Source of the DNA: Rhabdophis nuchalis
Lineage: Eukaryota; Chordata; Lepidosauria; Squamata; Natricidae
Assembly: GCA_039707465.1 (NCBI GenBank)
Contig: CM077648.1
Location: 73,427,619-73,491,618 of the forward strand
Direction of reading: 5' to 3'
DNA: 64,000 bases
The notes below the pieces were generated by a model, which saw only the letters and a list, made by a program, of their open reading frames with translations, was not told where the DNA came from and ran no database searches. Shown here in pieces: positions 46,201 through 57,904 of this stretch (the stretch's first letter is position 1; each line of letters starts with the position of its first letter). The position numbers were made by a program, and so were the translations under genes.

Positions 46201-46640
46201 ACCTTGAATGGTAGAGAAAATAATGATATGTCTTAATATGGGAAATTTGAAAACATTGTGAGTACTAGGGAGAAGGATTGAGTGGGAGAAGTATATTCCC
46301 AGATGTATCTTCTACTGTGGGTTGTTTGAGGGCAATATCTGGCATTTGAGACTGAAAAGTTTTTCCATTCAGGCTTTATATTAGAATCTGGATTAGGTGT
46401 CCAGTTCTTTGCCAGTAAGATATAATCATTTTATAATTAATTTTCTAAGCTAACTTGACAAAAGAATGGCTCAGAAACAGAGCTGATCAACTTAATTTTT
46501 ATCACACTTTATTAAACTGAAAAAAATAGTTCAAGAAAGAAATAGCATTAGCTTTCTTTCAATTGAAAATAATATTAGAGACTGCAGTGCTTCAGGATTA
46601 TTAAAATTATTAAGGAATAATAATAAAAATACAATGTAAT
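43236..46640. other. Mostly unassigned intergenic DNA
   Basis: 3.4 kb without a recognised gene. It contains a GTAGG/CAACGCAACACAA minisatellite-like tract at 43995-44070, a G-run at 44543-44551, and a dispersed-repeat-like piece at 45615-45770 (AGAGCCATGTTAGTCTCCAG, then TTTATTAAAAGGCCTTTGTG and CTCACTTGATCAGATGC). The stretch 44800-45300 looks single-copy and could hold regulatory DNA, but the sequence alone does not show it. Confidence 0.5.
43995..44070 (+). repeat. Short minisatellite tract
   Basis: AGGTAGGGTAGGGTAGGGTA followed by CAACGCAACGCAACACAACA-type 5-bp units. Confidence 0.85.
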
Positions 46641-46644
46641 ATTT

Positions 46645-46935
46645 GAATTTGAATTTGAATTTATTTGACTTTTATCCCGCACCTGTCTCCCCGAAAGGAC
46701 TCAGGGTGGCGCACAGGAAGTTAAAACAAATATATACATATACATAAATAAAAACACCATAAATGCTACAATAAAATCTAATTAAATTTAGAATACCCTG
46801 TGTTCACTAAAATCCCACTAATTAAAACGTTCTGTTAATTTAAAACACAGTCTGATGGGATGGTCTCGGGGGCCTAGGCTAGGCCAGCTTGATGGAAAAA
46901 GTGCGTCTTCAGACGCTGGTGGAGAACTAAGTTTT
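46645..46935 (-). mobile_element. L2-like LINE 3' end
   Basis: The plus strand shows the reverse complement of the 3' UTR (GGACTCAGGGTGGCGCACAG at 46698-46717) and the C-terminal codons (minus reading ...VCRRTHFFHQAGLA-like near 46880-46920). Confidence 0.8.
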
Positions 46936-47229
46936 TAAAAATTACTATGAGATTCTCAAAAAACACAGAAAATCCATTTTCCACTTCTTTTTCCTCAAGG
47001 AATGTTCCTAATAAAACTTTGCAAAGAAATGTTGCTATAATGCTTAAACAAAAATCAAGTAGAGTTATCTCAAGTTATTAATGTGACTGGAACTATGGGA
47101 CAGACAGACTAAATCCTATGTCAGCCATTGTGTTAATCATGAGTCTGATGAAACAATGGCGGAGCCTGCTAATTCAGGCAGACTCCCATTTCATTGGGTT
47201 GGATCCTTAGAGCCGACTAGCCCAGGAAA
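46936..47229. other. Unassigned
   Basis: No recognised feature. Confidence 0.4.
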
Positions 47230-47940
47230 TACTTCAGAATTGGCCACAGTATTCTAAGTGTGATCAAATATAGTATAAAGTTGTACTATCACTTCTTGTT
47301 ATCTTGATGCTATCCCTCTGTTTGATGCAGGTAAGACTGAATTGGCTTTTTTGGCAGTCGCAGCATGATGCTTAAGTCGTACTTAAGTCGTACTTAAGTA
47401 TCATAAGGATATCATAAGATACCAAGATCCCTCTCAAAGTTACTACTGTTGAGACAGGTACCTTTTCAATACCTATGCATTTGGTTTTTCTTGCCTAAGT
47501 GCAGGACCTTGCTTTTTCACCACTTCTGAACTGTATCTTATTGATTAGGGCCCAATGCTCAAATCTATTAACCTGCAATCTACCATCCTTTTGAATTATG
47601 AGCATATCTCCTAACTGTGGCAATAATTGCCACAAGACCTAGTAATAAATCTGATAAATTCTCCTTCTATCCACTCATCTAGGTCAGTGATTATGTTGAA
47701 GAGCATTGGGCCCAATGCTGAGTGCAGTTTACGGATTTGCAGTTTTTTGCAAACGGTAAATCCATCTGGCGGTGGTACTGTCTATTCCACATTGTTCTAT
47801 CTTATGAAGAAGTAGGCTGCAGTCTTTTTTGTCAAATGCCTTACTGAAGTCCAAAACTATATCCACAGCATTTCCCTGAACCATTAATTTAGTCACTTTA
47901 TCAAAGAAGGCAATAAAATTTGACAGCATGATCTGTTTTT
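47230..47940 (-). mobile_element. CR1/L3-like LINE fragment
   Basis: The minus frame at 47929-47729 encodes VDIVLDFSKAFDKKDCSLLL (RT motif A region) and HKIEQCGID. The segment from 47600 to 47260 follows the same order as 18270-18660 (LGQ-KNQM-like and LGVL-like codons, many breaks). It abuts an L1. Confidence 0.8.
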
Positions 47941-47944
47941 AACA

Positions 47945-48464
47945 AATCTATATGTTGCTTAATCATCTTTTCCAACCACATCTGTATTTTCATCCAATAT
48001 TTTCTTGCTTTTATACATATCCACCACATATGATAATAAGTGCCTGGGATCTGATTACATTTCCACCATTTAGAGGACATGTTGTTAAACTTTTTTGCTA
48101 ATCTTGCCAGTAGCAAATGCCACCTGTAAAACATTTTCCTCATATGCAGTCAAGTTGTGTAACCACTATTGCATTAAAGTCTCCTAAGCCACAAATATTT
48201 TCATACTCTGTTTCAAGTATCTTCTTATGAAGTTTTTATAAAAATTTTCTTGCCCATTATTTGGCACATAAATAGCAACTAGGAATATCTTTTTTTAAAT
48301 TTAATGGCACTTTCACCATCAAAATTCTCTCTTTTTCATCTTTAAAGATTTGATTGGCACATTGTTTCTTTAATATATAACACTACCCCTCTTCTCTTTT
48401 TTTGCGATAGAGAGAAGAATAGATTCCCCAATTTGGGATATTTCAATAATTTATTATGGTGTTT
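47945..48464 (-). mobile_element. L1 LINE, ORF2 remnants (C-terminus and EN part)
   Basis: 47945-48140 reads on the minus strand as the zinc-knuckle-like end of L1 ORF2 (KCNQIPGTYYHMWWICIKAR, KYWMKIQMWLEKMIKQHI). 48170-48464 carries part of the endonuclease domain (LLSIAKKREEGCYILKK-like, VAIYVPNNGQENFYKNF). The RT between them is deleted. The outer element continues at 49621. Confidence 0.75.
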
Positions 48465-48481
48465 TTAAATAAGTACTTCTT

Positions 48482-49603
48482 TTTTTTTAAATAATATTTT
48501 TTATTATTATTTTTGACATAAACACAAATAATACAAACTTCACAGAAAAAAACACAATATCGATAAGCCATTTTTCCTTACAACCTATCAATTTTTAAGA
48601 ATGTATCCAATTTTTTTATTATTATTTTATTATTATTTTATTATTATTTTATTATAATAATTAATAATAATAATAATAATAATTTTAAAAAAGAATGTAT
48701 CAATTTATCACAAGTTTCTATAATGTTCTTCAAAATTTATCGTTTATTTTTCATATCAATCATTACAATTCTTATATCTCAACCCTAATCTTACTAGTTG
48801 TTTAACATCCTTTTATATAAGGCATAATTATATAATGGCATTCTATTTATAAAACCAACCAAAAGAGAGAAAAAGAGAATAACAACAAATAGATAGATTT
48901 AGGTAAATTTAAAAAGAAATGTCCACTCTAAATAATGTCCTGTAAAGGACATTCTAATCAGGTATTCATAAATTCTGTGCCTCTCTGAAATAATTATTAT
49001 TCATAGGCAATCTCATTTTATAAATTTTAAGTCTAACAATTTATCATGTAGCTTAATATCAATATCCACAGTTCTTATCAAGTATTTTAACATCAATCTA
49101 TTTCTTCTTTAATATCTTTAAATCCTGGCTAACTATTAATATCCTTTATTTAATCCCATCATATCAATATAAATTCCATAATAATGTAATATATAACAAT
49201 CTAGAATTTTATAGGTAATTGTTAATTAATTAATCATTTACCAAAAATATTCTATAACCTCTAAATAGTATAACTTTCCATCTATAGATAAACAAATGCA
49301 TATCATTAACTAAAACATTTATTATAATTAATCTTGTTGTAGGCATCTATAATTATTATTGACAATCAATTAACTGATAATCCTTTAGTGATATTTTAAA
49401 CACAGCCTGGTCAGTTATTACTCATCAAGGGATAGTAATTTCTCTTTTCAGACGTTGTCTTTCCAACAATGGATTAAATTTGTCTCTTTTATAGTTCGTA
49501 TTCTCTATCTTTTTTTTTCTTTTCCCAGGTCCTTTGTCAAATTCTATTGGCACTTTGTGATCCAATATAACTATCCAATCATAACGCTGACCAATTCCTT
49601 TTC
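48482..49603 (-). mobile_element. 5'-truncated L1 insertion with 17-bp TSD
   Basis: Flanked by TTAAATAAGTACTTCTT at 48465-48481 and 49604-49620. On the minus strand it starts with YDWIVILDHKVPIEFDKGPG-like codons and KFNPLLERQR, continues as a long AT-rich 3' UTR, and ends in an A-run (the T-run at 48481-48489). It is inserted in the endonuclease region of another L1. Confidence 0.75.
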
Positions 49604-49620
49604 TTAAATAAGTACTTCTT

Positions 49621-50740
49621 GTAGTGATTATATCTAATCTTAATCTTCATAGTTTTGTAAATAAGTTTGTTCTTTTCATGGGGGAATTCAGTCCATTTAT
49701 ATTAACTGAAAGCAACTTTGTTTCTTCTTGCATCGTTTCACTTATATATGGGTCTTATACTCCTAGTTGCTCTTATTTCTCTCTGTTCCTTTGCTCTTGC
49801 TCCTTCTCACTCTGCTCATTCTTTTTTCTCAACTTCACTTTCATCCTGCTGCATAGACTTTTCTTTTGTGATTGAGACTTCTTGGCCTTTATGTTCTATT
49901 TCTTCCCTCGCCTCCTATCCCTCTTCCATATTAACATGATCATCATTAAATGTCATTGCTCTATCCAGTGAGTCCAGTCTGTGTCTTTTTTCATACCTCA
50001 TAATTAGGATTCCCTCAGGTATTAGCCATCTAAAGTTTACATTTTGTTTAATCAACATTGTAGTTAGAAACTGATATTGTTTCCATAGGTCTCTTACTCT
50101 CCTAGGAATCTGTTTCAAAACTACCAATTGTTTCCCCTTATGTTATAATGGTTTGTCTCTTGCCTTATTAAATATTTCATCTCTTATTGATTTTTTCACA
50201 AATCTCACATGTACTTTTCTTGGAAATTTGTGCCTCCTTGCATAGTTTATGTGTATTCTGAAGACCTCATCTATCTCTGACTTCAGCTCCTGCTTGTCAA
50301 TCGCTAACACCTTTGCAAACAACTCTTTCATTGTGCCTGGAAATCTTCCTCTTTCTCCTCTTCTATATTCTGAAATCTTAAATAGTGAGCTGCTTTTTCT
50401 GTTTCTAGTAGTATCACAGTATTCTCTAGCTCTTTACTTGCTTGTGTCAATCTATAATTTGTTTCAACTCTTTTCTCTACTTGTTCTGATTTCTCTTCTG
50501 TTTTCTGAATACTTTGTTCATTTTTTATCATTTGCTGAAAGTTCTCAAATTTTTCAACCATATTTTGTATTTTTTCATTCATCTCTGCCATATCGTTTCT
50601 TACTTCTACATCTCATTATGATTTTTTGTCATCCCCTCCTGCATCAACTGGAACATCACCAGGTTTTCTTTTGGAATATATTTGATTTCTCCAGTTGTAA
50701 CATGGTCTCTACTGATCTCTGATTAGATGGACTTGAGGAG
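49621..50740 (-). mobile_element. L1 LINE, ORF1 and start of ORF2
   Basis: The outer L1. ORF1 protein text on the minus strand: a coiled coil (EKFENFQQMIKNEQSIQKTE, then EEKSEQVEKRVETNYRLTQA), the RRM core (HYLRFQNIEEEKEEDFQAQ), the basic nucleic-acid-binding C-terminal domain (RHKFPRKVHVRFVKKSIRDE, IFNKARDKPL) and QIPRRVRDLWKQYQFLTTML. ORF2 begins near 49720 with an INGLNSPMKRTNLF-type start of the endonuclease. Stops and frameshifts are scattered, so the element is inactive. Confidence 0.82.
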
Positions 50741-50784
50741 GCCAATGATGGTGTAGAAGATGCTTTCTTCCCTATTTTGATTAG

Positions 50785-51450
50785 GTTTGATGTACTTGTC
50801 TCTACATGGGGCTCCCCTTAAGGTGCACCCGAAGACTGCAGCTTGTCCAGAATGCAGCCGAGCGGGCAGTTATGGGAACCTCCAGGTTTTCCCATGTAAC
50901 ACCGCTCCTACGCGAGCTGCATTGGCTGCCTGTCGTCTTTCGGGTGCGCTTTAAGGTGTTGGTTATCATCTTCAAAGCGCTCCATGGCACGGGAGCTAGC
51001 TATCTGCGGGATCGCATCCTGCCCCATACATCCCTGCGGCCGATTCGCTCCCACAGAGAGGGACTTCTCTGGGTGCTGTCCACTAGGCTATGCCAGCGGG
51101 CGATGCCCAGGGGAAGGGCCTTCTCTGTGGCAGGCCCGACCCTCTGGAACGAACTTCCCCCCGAAATTAGAACAACCATGGACCTCCACTCCTTCTGTCA
51201 AAAACTAAAAACTCATTTCTTCTGCCTGGCCGGCTTGGGGTAATTGAACTGTTTTATTAGGGACTTTTTGGGGTCTAGTTTTAGTCAGTTTGGGATTTTA
51301 GCACAGTTTATTCTAGTTTAATCTATTTTAATTGTATTTGTGCTTGTTAGTTTTATGTATGTATTTTTAAATTCCCTGTGCACCGCCTCGAGTCCCTTCG
51401 GGGAGAGAGAGCGGTTTTATAAATTAAAATTATTATTATTATTATTATTT
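50785..51450 (+). mobile_element. L2-like LINE, C-terminus and 3' UTR with ATT tail
   Basis: Open frame 50806-51243: MGLPLRCTRRLQLVQNAAER, LLRELHWLPVVFRVRFKVLV, AFSVAGPTLWNELPPEIRTT and LKTHFFCLAGLG, then stop. 3' UTR block CTGTGCACCGCCTCGAGTCC, then a short ATT run at 51430-51448. It separates the L1 coding part from its probable 5' UTR. Confidence 0.92.
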
Positions 51451-53135
51451 ATTATTATTGTCATCCTGGCAGCTAATGTTGCCTTCTTACTTTTTTTCCT
51501 CCAATTAATAAGCTAACAGCAAGTACACCCACCAGCCCTACTAACAGTCAGTGATTAACCAACCAAAGGTTAACCACAAATAACACCCAAACACTTCAGA
51601 TACAGAAGAAAAAACCAAAGCAGCAATCTAGTTCCTTCAAATTCAATCAACCTTTGGTATCTCAGTCAGTTAAATTTGTAATCCACAAGGCCCACTGTAA
51701 GGAGTCTTTAATACTCCAACGTTCCAAGATATCAAGTTAAGCACAATAATCCACAAAGTCAATCCACGCTGGCCATTCTTTATACAAGGGCTCAAAAGAG
51801 AAAAAAGAGAAAAGGAAAAAAGATATTTATCCTTAAGGATGTCCTTTGTACTGTATTGCCTTATCAATATGTATTTGTAATCCACAAGGCTTTGTATTTG
51901 TAATCCACAAGACTGTACCCAGTCTTTAATACTCCAATGTTTCAAGATGTCAAACTAATCCCGATAATCCATAAAGTCAAGCCACACAAGCCTTCCTTTA
52001 TATAAAAGCTCAAAAAGTAAAAAGAGAGGGGAAAAAATATTTATCCTTAGGGATGTCCTTTATACTGTCATGTCTTCTGACAATTAGTATTTATAATCTA
52101 CAAGGCCCTCTGAGTCCCCTGTCTTTAATATTCCAATGTTCTAAGATATCAAGCTAAACCCAAAGTCGTCTTCTTCCCAAATTCTCAAAATAAATTTTGC
52201 TTTTCCACTTTTTCCTTCAGTCATTCAAAAATATTTATAATCCACCAAAATTAAAAATATAGCTGCCACCTATCTCACTTTTCCCATGTTGGTTTCCAAA
52301 ACAAACTCTATCTTCAGTCTGTCTCTAAACACCAGGTGCAACAATTCTCAAAACAAAGTGTATAAGTTCAGTCTTATATCTAACTTAGCCACTTCCAAAA
52401 TATTTCTTTATATATTATCTTTGCCAGTAGGTGTCAACCTTACTCTCTTTTTCCCTTTCCACTATGAGTTTGTAGATCCAGAAAGAAAATGGAAGACTTT
52501 CAATAGTTGTAGCCAAAAGGAAGGGGAACATAACTCAATAAAAGTATATTTTATCCATATCCATACCTTAGATAATGCTTGTCTTGTTAAAATACCCAGT
52601 CCAGTCTTTCTCTTCCCTTTTAAAGTTAATTTCCATTTGCTTCTCTCTCTATTCCAGTGGATTTGTAATCAGCTCAAAATTTTCATTCACCGCTTTCCTT
52701 TGGAGGGGGGAAAATAGTTCCCTCCCTCCTTCTCTCTAGAGTCCCCCTTTCTTCCTAAAGGTTTTTGGGGGAATTTAACTTAATTCTGTGTAGAAATTAG
52801 GTAATCATTACCCAGATCCGACACACTGCTTCTCTCTGTGCTTTCTTCATCCCAGCTGTCCCAGCTCTGGTTCAGCCATTAATGGCTGTCTTCTTCTCCA
52901 CCCATCAAGGAGATTTTCTAGATCAAGCAAAGTGGTCTGCTGTTCACTTGCGACCAACGGAAAGTCCTTCCTATCTTCATTGCCCTTACAGGGTAACTTT
53001 GGCTCCAAAGAGCCTACAGGCAGGCAAAAATTGGTTGGGTTCTGTGGAGCTCCACTTGCCACAACCATCTCGCTGTGATGTCAGCATGGTCTCCTCCTTT
53101 ATTCATTTCTAAGTGCTCACAAATCTCCTCTTTGA
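51451..53135 (-). mobile_element. L1 5'-UTR-like region with tandem repeats
   Basis: Follows the 5' side of the minus-strand L1 ORF1. Three units about 200 bp apart begin TTTGTAATCCACAAGGC-like (51674, 51895, 52087) and include CTTTAATACTCCAA(C/T)GTT and AAGAT(A/G)TCAA. The last 330 bp (52810-53130) parallels 54990-55290 (CCCAGCT, TGCCCTTACAGGGTAACTTTGGCTCC against TGCCCCTACAAGGTGGCTTTGGCTC), suggesting two copies of the same L1 5' end. Assignment is by position and inner similarity. Confidence 0.5.
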
Positions 53136-53139
53136 TTTT

Positions 53140-53250
53140 TTTTTTCTAGGATTTTCTGAAATATTTATGGCGAGTCTGTAGTTTCCTGGATCATTTTTTT
53201 CCCTTCTTGGAAGTTGGAATGGCACCAGCTCTTTCCAATCTTCTGACTCA
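53140..53250 (-). mobile_element. CR1-like RT fragment
   Basis: The reverse complement of TTTCTAGGATTTTCTGAAAT, CCTGGATCATTTTTTTCCC and CTTTCCAATCTTCTG corresponds to the RT segment found in minus-strand CR1/L3 copies. Very short. Confidence 0.45.
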
Positions 53251-53251
53251 T

Positions 53252-53400
53252 TGGTGGGATTCAGCCAGTTCACACCAGTTCACGTGAACCGATAGCTAAC
53301 TGCTTGTGCAATTCAGAGAACCAGCTGAAAATAAAGTGCAAGAGGGGTTTTTTTCCCTTCTCTCTCTCTCTTCAGTTAATAGCTCCAGGAAGACAGCCAA
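53252..53400 (+). mobile_element. MITE fragment (GGTGGGATTCAGCC family)
   Basis: TTGGTGGGATTCAGCCAGTT and CACGTGAACCGATAGC, the left part of the same family as 42592 and 21804. The right part is lost. Confidence 0.5.
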
Positions 53401-53984
53401 GAACCACTTAATAGGCTACTTAATTGCAGCTGGAATGCAGCCACATACGCCTTGAGTAAAATCAATAAACAACAGAAACTGTATTAGGGTGGGGAAACAT
53501 CCAGGAAACCCATCAATCACCCATCTAGGGATGGGGTTAACCTCTTTCTTTCAGGGAGAAGGACAATATTACAAACATTTTCATTATAAAGGGTATTAAG
53601 TAACTGTTCTGTGATCAGCTGATACTCTCTGGAGTTCCCCAAGACCTTTTATAGCTGCTGCAGTGTTGGCTACTTCTTCTTTCTTCCCGAGGGGGGGGAG
53701 AGAGATATAGGAGAGGACAAAGATGCAGTTTGCTCAAAGAGCCCATGAATTTAATGCATATGTGGTCCATCCAGCTGTAGTGCCTCTGCTGTGAAGCACC
53801 CAATTTAGAACATAGAGAACATAGAATAATAGAAGTGGAAGTGTTAATGGCTTTTGGCAGCACACCCAGACTTTCAATTAGCCTCAGTAGTTCCTCTTAG
53901 TTTCCCTCTCAGCTGGTGCTTTTGCTTTGGGGTTTTGACTTTTTTTTTTTAAGGGAATGGCTGTTTTAAGTTTTCTGTATTGTT
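53401..53984. other. Unassigned
   Basis: No gene recognised; a G-run at 53692-53698 and a T-run at 53939-53951. Confidence 0.45.
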
Positions 53985-54190
53985 TTAGTGGTTCCTGGCA
54001 TTGTCTTTTTGGGGTGTACTTCCCTCACTCTTTTTGAAAGCCTCTAGTGTTGGAGTACCCACAACTTCTGAAGGCAAGCTATTCCATTGGTTGATTGGTC
54101 TCGCCCTTAGAAAATTTCTCCTTAATCCTAGGTTGCTTCTCTTTTTGGTTAGTTTCCATACACTGTTTCTGGGTGGAAGGGGAGGGCCAA
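53985..54190 (-). mobile_element. CR1 LINE 3' fragment
   Basis: The minus strand encodes RRNFLRARPINQWNSLPSEV, VGTPTLEAFK, the conserved CR1 C-terminus. Confidence 0.8.
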
Positions 54191-54289
54191 GGCATGGGCA
54201 GGCATGATAAGGAGAGGCCGGTGAGATGAGGCACCCCTTAATGAATGACATTGAGTTGGCCACAACCACCCAATCACATGGTTCCACTC

Positions 54290-55290
54290 ATTTCTTCCTT
54301 ATAAAGCGACTTATTTTATTTTTAAAAGTTCAAATTTCATCCAGCAGTCCAAGAACTATTTATTCAGTCCTTAGATTGTCCTTCAAGCAGTGCATTAATC
54401 ACAGTTCTTTATATCCTATAGATAAACAGTGAGTCCATTTAGATAGTCCCAAAGGTTATCAAAAGCTTCTTTACATCCCTTTTACAGGTTCAAACTTCTA
54501 GTATAACTTTCAGAGGTCACTTTCATTAAATAGCTTCCTTATTTTCATCTGAGACTCCAGTAGTCATGCGGTAGTTGGGAATAATCCAGTAGATATTTTC
54601 ACAGTCCTTCATATAAGTATTCCCAGACATGTAATGTTTCCTTTCGTCAGGAGATGGCATTCTCAACTTAAATTTCAGTATTGCCACTAGTCAATTGTCA
54701 TTTTAGTTGTAAATCAATTCTAAAAGCAGAATAAGTTTCATAAGTAAATGATTTCAGCATTTTAAAATGCCTTCCCAGTACCACATCTTCCCAGTTTAAA
54801 AGTCCAATTTTTTGTATGTTTCAAAATGTATTTATTTTTCTCTCTTGCGTCTTGCCCTTCCTGTCTGGTATTTTCTCAGAATGCTTAAACACTGCTTTTA
54901 CAAATAGTTCTAAATTATTCCTTGGGGTTAAGTTTAAGACAAAAAAGAATCCTCTCCACCCCCCACCCCCCACCCAGTTCCAGTCACTGTTCACCTATTT
55001 CACTCCAGCATCAGTCTTAGTTGTTCTTCAGTTGTCCCAGCTTTGTGGCAGTCATCTTTAGGCTGTCTCTTCTCCGCACTATGGCTGAGAGGGAAAAAGA
55101 GCCACAGATCAGACAGGAGATCTGCGACTCTCCACAACCTCACAGGACACCCCTCTTTGCTTCACTGCCCCTACAAGGTGGCTTTGGCTCTTCTTGGAGT
55201 ACACAAACAGGGAGAGTTCAGCATAGGGAATGCAGAGACTCGTTCCTTGTATCTGATATCACCACGATGTCAACCAGAAGTCCTAAGGGG
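54290..55290 (-). mobile_element. Second L1 5'-UTR-like region
   Basis: Similar in order to 52100-53130: CTTAGATTGTCC/CAGTCC stretches, an ACTTCCAAAA-like middle, then CAGTTGTCCCAGCTTTGTGG and a CTCTTCTCCGCACTATGGCT block. It has no reading frame and is not joined to L1 coding DNA here. Confidence 0.4.
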
Positions 55291-55489
55291 GAGGAGTTGA
55301 TTATTAATGGGAACAATTCGAAAATGAGCTATTAACTGAATTTTTGAAAGCCTACTAATTGTTTTTATATATTTGTGATGAAACAGTTGTGTTTCATTTA
55401 CCTATTGTTGTTTTTGTTAAATTGCATTTCCTAAGGCCTGGTCTGAACAGAATATCCCAGCTGGTGGGAGGAGGGAGCAACTGCCAGCC

Positions 55490-55795
55490 CAGTGGGGGGA
55501 TTCAAAAAAAATTACTACCACTTCTGTGGGCGTGGCTTGGTGGACATGGTGTGGCTTGGTAGACACGGCTTGGTGGGCATGACAGTGGAAGGATACTGTA
55601 AAATCTCCATTCCCTCCCCACTCCAGGGGAAGGTTACTGCAAAATCCCCATTCCCTCCCGATCAGCTGGGACTCAGGACGCAGAGAATAGATGGGAGCAG
55701 GGCCTGTCTGAGGTGGTATTTATCAGTTCTCTGAACTGCTCAAAATTTCCACTACCGGTTCTCCAGAACTGGTCAGAACCTGCTGAATACTATCT
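55490..55795 (-). mobile_element. hAT-like MITE, minus copy of the 42592 family
   Basis: The reverse complement shows ATTCAGCAGGTTCTGACCAG, TTCTGGAGAACCGGTAGTGG, ATTTTGCAGTAACCTTCCCC and CACCAAGCCACGCCCACAGA. Internal tandem-like CTTGGT(G/A)GACA(T/C)GG units lie at 55537-55580. Confidence 0.75.
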
Positions 55796-56160
55796 CTGTG
55801 CCAGCCAATTAGAGATGTTCCCACTAAGGATCATGGCACTGGCAAAGTCTCTCTTTCCTGTGGGCTTTGCTGCTGGGAGGTTGCATGAAGAGCTGCTCTG
55901 TGGGAAGACAGAGTGGATGGCTGCTGGGGGAAGCCCAGCAGTGAGGATACAGAACCAGGACCCAAATTTAAGTAAGAAATTGTTAGATTCACAGTTATTT
56001 TTAGTCTCTGTTTTCCCAGGCTGTGTTTTGCAAGACTTGTCCTCTCTGAACAATCTGGGGCTGGGCACGCATGCGTAAGCTTTGCCAGGCCTGTGTGATT
56101 CACCTCTACCTATTGAACTACCTAAGCATCTCCACGCTAAGCTCCAGGATCAAACCGGGT
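55796..56160. other. Unassigned
   Basis: The three overlapping open frames here lack any recognisable domain. Confidence 0.4.
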
Positions 56161-56164
56161 GGGC

Positions 56165-56968
56165 GAGTAGGGGGGTTATTATTAAAACTTTATTCAATAT
56201 AAAAGGATTGATGGCATGGCTTTGTGGTGAGACAGAAACAAAATATGCAAATTCAACCTACTATGCAAGAGAACTGCTGTTACCGTTCCCATCTTCATAT
56301 TTAGCTGAATGTGGCTTTCGTGCTGTGCTGAAGAAAAGAAATCGACTGGGTATCACTGAATGAGGAGACGTGTCCAAGAAGCTGCCTAAATTGGAGCCTA
56401 ATATATAATCTCTCTGCAGCAGGCATTAAGCACAAGGATCTCACTAACTTAAGTAGACTAAAGCTGCAATCCTACAACATTTTCCTGGGAGTAAGCCTAA
56501 TTGAAGACAATGGTACTTACTTCTGAGTAGACATGCATAGGATTGCATTGTAAATTTGATCTTGAGGTGAGCTCAAATTATATTTTGAATTTGTTAAGTA
56601 CCTTTATTTTAATGTGTATAGTAATTAATGCAATTAAAATATTACAGAAAAAGCTTTCATTAAAATTATTTCATATGTGCATTTCAGTTCTCTATTATAT
56701 GTTTTGAAACTTTATTTGCTGTTTTTTCATATCCTTTCATACTATTATTTTTTAAGTTCTTCAGTACTTCTGTCTTTCGTTCTTTTATTTTTCTCTTTCA
56801 TGGATGCCATGTTCTTGGAACCTTGTTTAAACCAAGTTAATGGCCTTTTAGGCTTCCTCCTCATGAGCACTCTTTCAATAGTAAGAATTATATATCATGG
56901 GGAAGGCATCAGGATTTTACAGATGGTTAGGTGGCGCATTGCCAAAAAAGGATTGGGAACCACTGCTC
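56165..56968 (+). mobile_element. hAT transposon fragment, transposase C-terminus and right end
   Basis: The plus strand encodes LPFPSSYLAECGFRAVLKKR, NRLGITE, stop, GDVSKKLPKLEPNI, the dimerisation-region end of ZBED/SPIN-like hAT transposases. The right terminus reads GGATTGGGAACCACTG (56953-56968), the complement of a CAGTGGTTCCCAA-type hAT end, followed by CTCTAAAC. The left half is missing. Confidence 0.7.
56462..56560. mobile_element. Palindromic short repeat in hAT fragment
   Basis: CTGCAATCCTACAACATTTT, CTGGGAGTAAGCC, TTACTTCTGAGTAGACATGC and ATAGGATTGCA. The outer ends (TGCAATCCTA / ATAGGATTGCA) and inner parts are inverted. A known amniote hairpin-type repeat. Confidence 0.7.
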
Positions 56969-57900
56969 TAAACCTATCCGTACAACCATCATTCTCATGA
57001 CATATATCAGACACACATTAGTTTTTCTAATAAGTAGGGCTACCATGTCTGCAAAAATCCAATCACCAAATGTTAGTCAGAATTACAGAAGGAAAGCTTA
57101 TTCTCCTGGTTATTCAAATCTGTTTGCACCCAGGCAGAAGAGATCTTAATTTATTTTCTTCCTTCTTACAAAGGATGAGTATCCTGTCTCTTCCACTCTA
57201 ACTACTTACAACAGTTAGAAGTACTGAAGGAACTGCTGATAACTGTTTTCTTACATTCAAAGGCTTATCAATAGAACAAATTGATCTTTTGGGGGTATTT
57301 TTTCCCCTTTTGCAATACTCTTCACAGCACCAATTGCAAAGAGTTAACTTTTTTTTAGAAAAAAATCTTTTGAAGCTAAAGTGGGAGGAGATTATTACTA
57401 CATGAACTCATGTGTTAAAGATTAGCATTTTGGCACTCCCACAAATGAGATTTACATTGTTCTCATTTAATTACATAAATAGTAAAAAAAATCTGAGTCT
57501 CATGATGATCATGGAAACTTATATATTGGACATTTTGTCAGACCTGGAAGTCATTTTTTACTTTTTGGATTTCAGGCCTGAATTTTACGACACAAACCAA
57601 ATGTCAGGCAAGGAATGTTTAGCTGTGCAGAAGTTCTGGCAGGGAAAAGGTTTGTTTTCTTTATTATTTATTTGTTTTGTTTCAATTTATGTGTTTCAAT
57701 CAGTTGAACAGCTGAAGATCTACATCTACTGCTGAGAACCATTTCGAATCCATATTCTTTGGATTGGGTTATTTGGAGGAAAAAGCAGCAATTACTGAGA
57801 AACCTAATGACTAACGATCACAAGCTATGTCCTTCAGATTACACTACAGCTATTTAAAACTACCCAGGTTATTAGAATATGCAAAACGTCTCTCCCACTC
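56969..57900. other. Unassigned
   Basis: No gene recognised. The 107-codon plus frame at 57412-57735 has no motif and is probably chance. Confidence 0.5.
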
Positions 57901-57904
57901 TCCC

